Shown one piece after another: positions 60,446 through 64,000 of a stretch of DNA of 64,000 bases. The translations under genes and the position numbers were made by a program. Position 1 is the first letter of the stretch. Each line of letters opens with the position of its first letter. The DNA is from Marinomonas spartinae. Its GTDB lineage: Bacteria; Pseudomonadota; Gammaproteobacteria; Pseudomonadales; Marinomonadaceae. The notes beneath the pieces were generated by a model. The model was given only the letters and a program-made list of their open reading frames with translations, was not told where the DNA came from and ran no database searches. The stretch lies in the NCBI RefSeq assembly GCF_900089775.1, contig NZ_FLOB01000003.1:124001-188000 (forward strand). Direction: 5' to 3'.

Positions 60446-60745
60446 AGTATGTCTCCTATTGTATACCCCATCGGAGACATCACTTGTCGATTCAAAAACA
60501 GTCAGTCTACCGACGGCTTTTGAATAAATGTGATTCAACGCCGCTCTAAAAAATAGAGCGCCACCAAAAAATAGCGATAATGCGTAACTTAGAATACGTT
60601 GTCATACTGTTAACTTATCAATTTAGGTCAGGCAAAACAAGCATTTAGTAATGATCGTTTTTAACAAAACTCGCTAGACATTTCAGGAAGTCAAAAGAGC
60701 AAAACGCTATGTCCAAGAATGTATTAAGCGATGACATTGAAAACT
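60446..60745 (-). other. 300-bp leader and spacer upstream of trpS
   Basis: It holds the ribosome-binding-site hairpin (60449-60480), a CGCTCTA/TAGAGCG hairpin (60542-60560), and a weak promoter pair (ATGACA, 17 nt, CATTAT near 60604-60576) on the minus strand. No Trp-rich leader peptide was found, and no gene is credible. Confidence 0.5.
60449..60480 (-). promoter_or_regulatory. Hairpin sequestering the trpS ribosome binding site
   Basis: In the minus-strand RNA ATGTCTCC (60480-60473) can pair perfectly over 8 bp with GGAGACAT (60456-60449), with a 16-nt loop. The second arm contains most of the AGGAGA Shine-Dalgarno (60457-60452). Folding would hide the site, as in translational riboregulators. 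Confidence 0.55.
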
Positions 60746-61285
60746 TTATACACGTTCAAGGGGCAAATGTGGCTTTGGCGGCAATATGACCTCAATAGCA
60801 TCCTGTAACGTTACTACCCCACCTCGAACCACCACGGTCATAATGCCAGCCTTTCGAATGAGTTCGCCTTTTTCATTTCGGTCCAGAACCGCTTTAGTCA
60901 ACCCTTCCTGGTAATTATCTAGCTGGGCGCAAGGATTTCTTAATCCAGTCACTCTTAACTCAACGTCTTTGCCAATTTTTAATAGCGTATTTTGAGGAAG
61001 GCTAAGAAGGTCGATCCCTTCTGTGAGGATGTTCTCTCCCATCGTCCCCGCTGTTACATCAAACCCTTTGCCCTGCAATTCATCAAGTAATTCAGAGTGG
61101 ATTAAATGCACTTGCCTGAGGTTAGATTGCGTTGGATCAACAGCCACCCTAGAACGATGCTTCACCGTTTTACCACAATGCGCATCCCCTTCGACCCCTA
61201 ACCCTTCCAGTATGGATAGACTATCAACCACTTTTTTAGAAAATTGATGCACTTTATCTTTGCTTAACGATACCACTCTACCCAC
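60746..61285 (-). CDS. MOSC-domain protein
   Basis: MOSC domains bind molybdenum cofactor through a conserved Cys, seen here in RVTGLRNPCAQLDNY (about 120). GVEGDAHCGKTVKHR, VHLIHSELLDEL and TMGENILTEGIDL are family landmarks. At 179 residues it is a stand-alone domain, and the partner is unknown. Confidence 0.88.
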   Translation of the reverse strand: MGRVVSLSKDKVHQFSKKVVDSLSILEGLGVEGDAHCGKTVKHRSRVAVDPTQSNLRQVHLIHSELLDELQGKGFDVTAGTMGENILTEGIDLLSLPQNTLLKIGKDVELRVTGLRNPCAQLDNYQEGLTKAVLDRNEKGELIRKAGIMTVVVRGGVVTLQDAIEVILPPKPHLPLERV

Positions 61286-61433
61286 TCCATCCTCCTTTGC
61301 TTCTTGATGTTTAGCTGTCTTCTTGTACCACTTACGTTATGGCGTTCAAGGTACTCTCACTGTCCAATCATTTTTGCTTTTCATCATCATAAAAGCAAAG
61401 CTCCATCAGTAAAATAATCAATTTGCCATAAAA

Positions 61434-61455
61434 AAACCAGCCATGTGGCTGGTTC
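61434..61455 (-). terminator. Terminator after the FMN reductase gene
   Basis: On the minus strand AACCAGCC pairs with GGCTGGTT around a 4-nt loop, followed by TTTTTTT. It lies about 33 bp beyond the stop. Confidence 0.85.
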
Positions 61456-61486
61456 TTATTTAAGCGAATACAAGCCTGTTGAAAGG

Positions 61487-62002
61487 CTACACTTTCGAGA
61501 GAATATCTTGAATGGATTGTTTAACAGAGGCGTCGACGATCTCACCGTCTTTCATCGCATCATAGAAATTTGGCACGCTCAAACTACCTACCACATTACC
61601 CTTGAAAAAGGGCATGCTATTAACAGCTTGGGCTAATACACTGCTTGCCCCACCTGGGCCTGGAGACGTAGAAAGCGCGACGATTGGCTTGTCTTGATAC
61701 ACGGCTTTTTCGATACGTGATGCCCAGTCAAACACATTCTTATAAGCCGCACTGTAAGAACCATTGTGCTCTGAAAATGATGCGATAATTAAGTCTGCTT
61801 GCGCAATCGCATCGACGAAAGCTTGCGCTTCGTTTGGAATACCAAACTCTTTTTCTTTGTCTTCACTGAAGATGGGCATATCAAAATCATTGAGATCTAA
61901 TACCGTCACCTCTGCACCATCTATCAAACTTGCAGTATAGCTTGCAAGCGCTTTATTAATGGATTGACGGCTAGAACTCGCTCCAAAAGCAATAATTTTC
62001 AT
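61487..62002 (-). CDS. NADPH-dependent FMN reductase family protein
   Basis: This 171-residue flavodoxin-like fold has the FMN phosphate loop IAFGASSSRQSINKALA and the isoalloxazine-side ASFSEHNGSYSAAYKNVFDWAS. STSPGPGGASSV is also typical. It reduces quinones, chromate or flavin in relatives; substrate here is unknown. Confidence 0.88.
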   Translation of the reverse strand: MKIIAFGASSSRQSINKALASYTASLIDGAEVTVLDLNDFDMPIFSEDKEKEFGIPNEAQAFVDAIAQADLIIASFSEHNGSYSAAYKNVFDWASRIEKAVYQDKPIVALSTSPGPGGASSVLAQAVNSMPFFKGNVVGSLSVPNFYDAMKDGEIVDASVKQSIQDILSKV

Positions 62003-62157
62003 ATAACATTCCTTATCTTAAAGTGTAAATTTAAACGATTAACTGTCTTTTCATGATGAGTAGACTTTGCCAACAGCCAGTTAAAATACACTGAAAATAC
62101 TCAGTTGTAATCCATTAAACCGGATTCCCTCCTATTTAACTTGACCGACCACACTAT

Positions 62158-62188
62158 AAAAAAGACCTCCATAGTAGAGGCCTTTCTA
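62158..62188 (-). terminator. Terminator after the pirin gene
   Basis: On the minus strand AAGGCCTC pairs with GAGGTCTT (one G-U) around a 7-nt loop, followed by TTTTTT. It lies directly after the pirin stop at 62192. Confidence 0.8.
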
Positions 62189-62191
62189 TGA

Positions 62192-63208
62192 TCAAGCCGG
62201 GCGCTCGTCCAACTTATCTGCATGATGCGCAAATCGACCTTTTGTTTTGTCGTGCACTTGGTCGTTGCGTGGCCAAGGCCAACCTCCAAACTGAGTTCGT
62301 TGATAGTCATGGAAGGCCTTTTGCAACTCCTGTCTTGTATTCATCACAAATGGACCATGCTGCTCGACATGCTCACCAATGGGCTTACCTTGCAACAACA
62401 AGAAACGAGCTTTTTTACCTGTATTTTGAATGCTAAGAGCTTCGTCACTTTTAAGCACAAACGCCTCGTTAACGCTAACCTCTACGCCATCTATGACCGC
62501 ACTGCCACCTTCAAAGAAGTACAAGGTACGATTCAAACCAGACTGAGCTTTTGGCATGATCCATAACCCAGTTTCAGGCACATCGATCAACCAGATAGCA
62601 ACATCATTGTTTTTATCCGCCGCCCAAGAGTCAGGTGGACAATCCAATGCAGTCACTGAGCCCAACTCGCCTGCGATGATTTTAACAGACGTTTCAGCAC
62701 CATTAGCATCTTGATGTTTAACGATAGGCGTGTCTTCATTCCATAACATACCAAAATGCGGCGGCACCATCTTGTTTTTTGCGGGCAAATTTAACCAAAC
62801 CTGGAACAATTCAAGCGGGTTTTCATTTTCCTCATCCAATAATGGAAACATTTCAGAATGCTGAACCCCACTACCAGCGGTCATCCATTGCGTGTCGCCC
62901 TGTCCATAACGTCCAGCCGCACCAATAGAATCCGCATGATCGACAAAGCCTTGGTTGACAATGGTGACCGTTTCAAAACCGCGATGCGGATGAACGGGAA
63001 AACCAGGCACTTTGCGGCCGTGATACATACGCCAGCCATCGATACCGTGAAAATCTTGCCCCAACGGCCTACCTTGTAACGATGCAGCGGGTTCCATCTC
63101 AGCCGTCGCCTTTGGATAACGATCCTTATGAAAAGCACAAAATAAAAACGGGTCAAATGTTGGCCAGAACATCTGAAGGGGTAAACGCTTTAGGATAGCA
63201 GAACTCAT
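62192..63208 (-). CDS. Pirin-family protein
   Basis: This double-cupin pirin has 338 residues. The metal-binding His pair lies in VHPHRGFETVT and the third and fourth ligands in GSGVQHSEM of the N-terminal cupin. RPLGQDFHGIDGWRMYHG is conserved. Pirins include quercetinases and redox-linked regulators; the role here is unknown. The start ATG has AGGAGGTAAAAATG-type spacing. Confidence 0.9.
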   Translation of the reverse strand: MSSAILKRLPLQMFWPTFDPFLFCAFHKDRYPKATAEMEPAASLQGRPLGQDFHGIDGWRMYHGRKVPGFPVHPHRGFETVTIVNQGFVDHADSIGAAGRYGQGDTQWMTAGSGVQHSEMFPLLDEENENPLELFQVWLNLPAKNKMVPPHFGMLWNEDTPIVKHQDANGAETSVKIIAGELGSVTALDCPPDSWAADKNNDVAIWLIDVPETGLWIMPKAQSGLNRTLYFFEGGSAVIDGVEVSVNEAFVLKSDEALSIQNTGKKARFLLLQGKPIGEHVEQHGPFVMNTRQELQKAFHDYQRTQFGGWPWPRNDQVHDKTKGRFAHHADKLDERPA

Positions 63209-63331
63209 TTTTACCTCCTGAATAAACTACGAATACCCTTATGATACCACTGACAAGCGTCACTAATTCATGCTGATATTCAATCCTACCCATCTAATTA
63301 TTGAATCTGTTCTCCCATTTTACCACTCGAG

Positions 63332-64000
63332 TCATTCGGGAAAGATTACTTTGGCAGTACAACCCTGCACTTCGTTATCCTTTAAGCTGAATTCACAATG
63401 GTATTTCTGACAAATATCTCGAACAATCATTAAGCCAAGACCATAGCTTTCACCACTTGGCTTACCTTGTAAACCACACCCAGGATCAACCACCTTGATC
63501 TCTTGATCAGACATGATCAGATCAATCTGGCCCTGCTCTGTACAAGCAATGGCATTTTTGACCAAATTACCGATAAGAATATGCAACGTCGGCATCGGTA
63601 ACTTAGTTTTGACAGCACCATGACGGTGTTGCACCACTTCAACTGGTTTTCCTGAATTATACTCGGTATGGGCACGCACTATTGCTTGCAGTTCATTATC
63701 ATCAACCTCTCGGAGCAACATGGCATCGATATCATCTTCTCGTGTCAAAGAGAGTAGCGTAGTGATGTAATCTTCCATTTCTTGACAAGCGCTACTCATT
63801 CGCACTCGTTGACGCTCTAAAAAGACTTTAGAATCGGATTTTCCTAGTAGCGTCAACGCCCCTTTCATCACCATCAGTGGGGTTCTCAATTCATGACTTG
63901 CATAGCGATTAAAGGCACGCTCCCTGTGTAACAAAGCTTGGATTTGATTTTGATAGCTGTTTAACTGACTAACCAGTTGGTGAATTTCTCTAGTTGCTGC
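63332..64000 (-). CDS. Sensor histidine kinase, partial (N-terminus beyond window)
   Basis: The frame stays open to the window edge (REIHQLVSQLNSYQNQ before the visible methionine-like TTG). A HAMP-like linker leads into HisKA with the phospho-His in NRYASHELRTPLMV. HATPase follows, with NLVKNAIACTEQG (N box), VVDPGCGLQ (G1) and GESYGLGLMIVRDI (G2). The sensor part and a partner regulator are not visible. Confidence 0.88.
   Translation of the reverse strand, partial: AATREIHQLVSQLNSYQNQIQALLHRERAFNRYASHELRTPLMVMKGALTLLGKSDSKVFLERQRVRMSSACQEMEDYITTLLSLTREDDIDAMLLREVDDNELQAIVRAHTEYNSGKPVEVVQHRHGAVKTKLPMPTLHILIGNLVKNAIACTEQGQIDLIMSDQEIKVVDPGCGLQGKPSGESYGLGLMIVRDICQKYHCEFSLKDNEVQGCTAKVIFPE

Noticed and set aside
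60458-60466. ATTGTATAC in the trpS leader resembling the GntR operator
   Set aside because: Only 9 of 12 positions match and it is not palindromic; likely chance in AT-rich DNA.
60262-60495. Minus-strand frame (MNRQVMSPMGYTIGDIL) in the trpS leader, as a leader peptide
   Set aside because: It contains no Trp codons near its start and runs into trpS out of frame, so it does not support classical attenuation.

Overview
The window reads as chromosomal DNA of a marine gammaproteobacterium of the Oceanospirillales type, most like Marinomonas. This is inferred from gene order and protein character, not from a database search. Supporting points are the dcw cluster order, the nnr-tsaE-amiB-mutL-miaA-hfq-hflXKC block with hisZ beside purA, the orn / rsgA / motBA / HDOD / psd arrangement, and moderately low GC.

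Region 1 (1-13.9 kb, minus strand): the division and cell wall (dcw) cluster, read from high to low coordinates as mraZ-rsmH-ftsL-ftsI-murE-murF-mraY-murD-ftsW-murG-murC-ddl-ftsQ (cut by the window edge). Most joints are stop/start overlaps. MraZ boxes lie just upstream of mraZ. Together these genes build lipid II (MurC-F, Ddl, MraY, MurG) and the septal synthase (FtsW/FtsI with FtsL and FtsQ).

Region 2 (14.1-16.7 kb): rnpB (RNase P RNA) with a good sigma70 promoter, then a CpxR/CpxA-like two-component pair.

Region 3 (16.8-36.2 kb): purA-hisZ-DUF2065 and the hflC-hflK-hflX-hfq-miaA-mutL-amiB-tsaE-nnr series, then orn (all minus). rsgA (plus), motB-motA (minus), an HDOD gene and psd (plus) follow. 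Several strong hairpin terminators mark unit ends.

Region 4 (36.3-42.4 kb): secF-secD-yajC-tgt-queA (minus), tRNA-Leu(CAA) with its own promoter and terminator, and a small DUF2986 gene.

Region 5 (42.4-64 kb) is accessory in character. It holds an XRE-type regulator facing a symporter-aspA-ansA operon for asparagine/aspartate use across a 41-bp palindrome; a VOC protein and a DMT permease; an isolated 1329-residue single-module NRPS (C-A-T-TE) whose specificity residues read as a glycine code; a hydantoin/allantoin racemase, GntR regulator and NCS1 permease locus with two identical inverted operators 189 bp apart; and a DinB-like protein, a chemoreceptor, a GFA protein, a second-type TrpRS with a hairpin over its ribosome binding site, a MOSC protein, an FMN reductase, a pirin and a truncated sensor kinase.

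No CRISPR array, insertion sequence, prophage or rRNA gene was seen. The strongest candidates for something undescribed are the orphan glycine-code NRPS, the paired-operator racemase/permease locus, the four-half-site palindrome before the aspartate operon, and the leader hairpin of the extra TrpRS.
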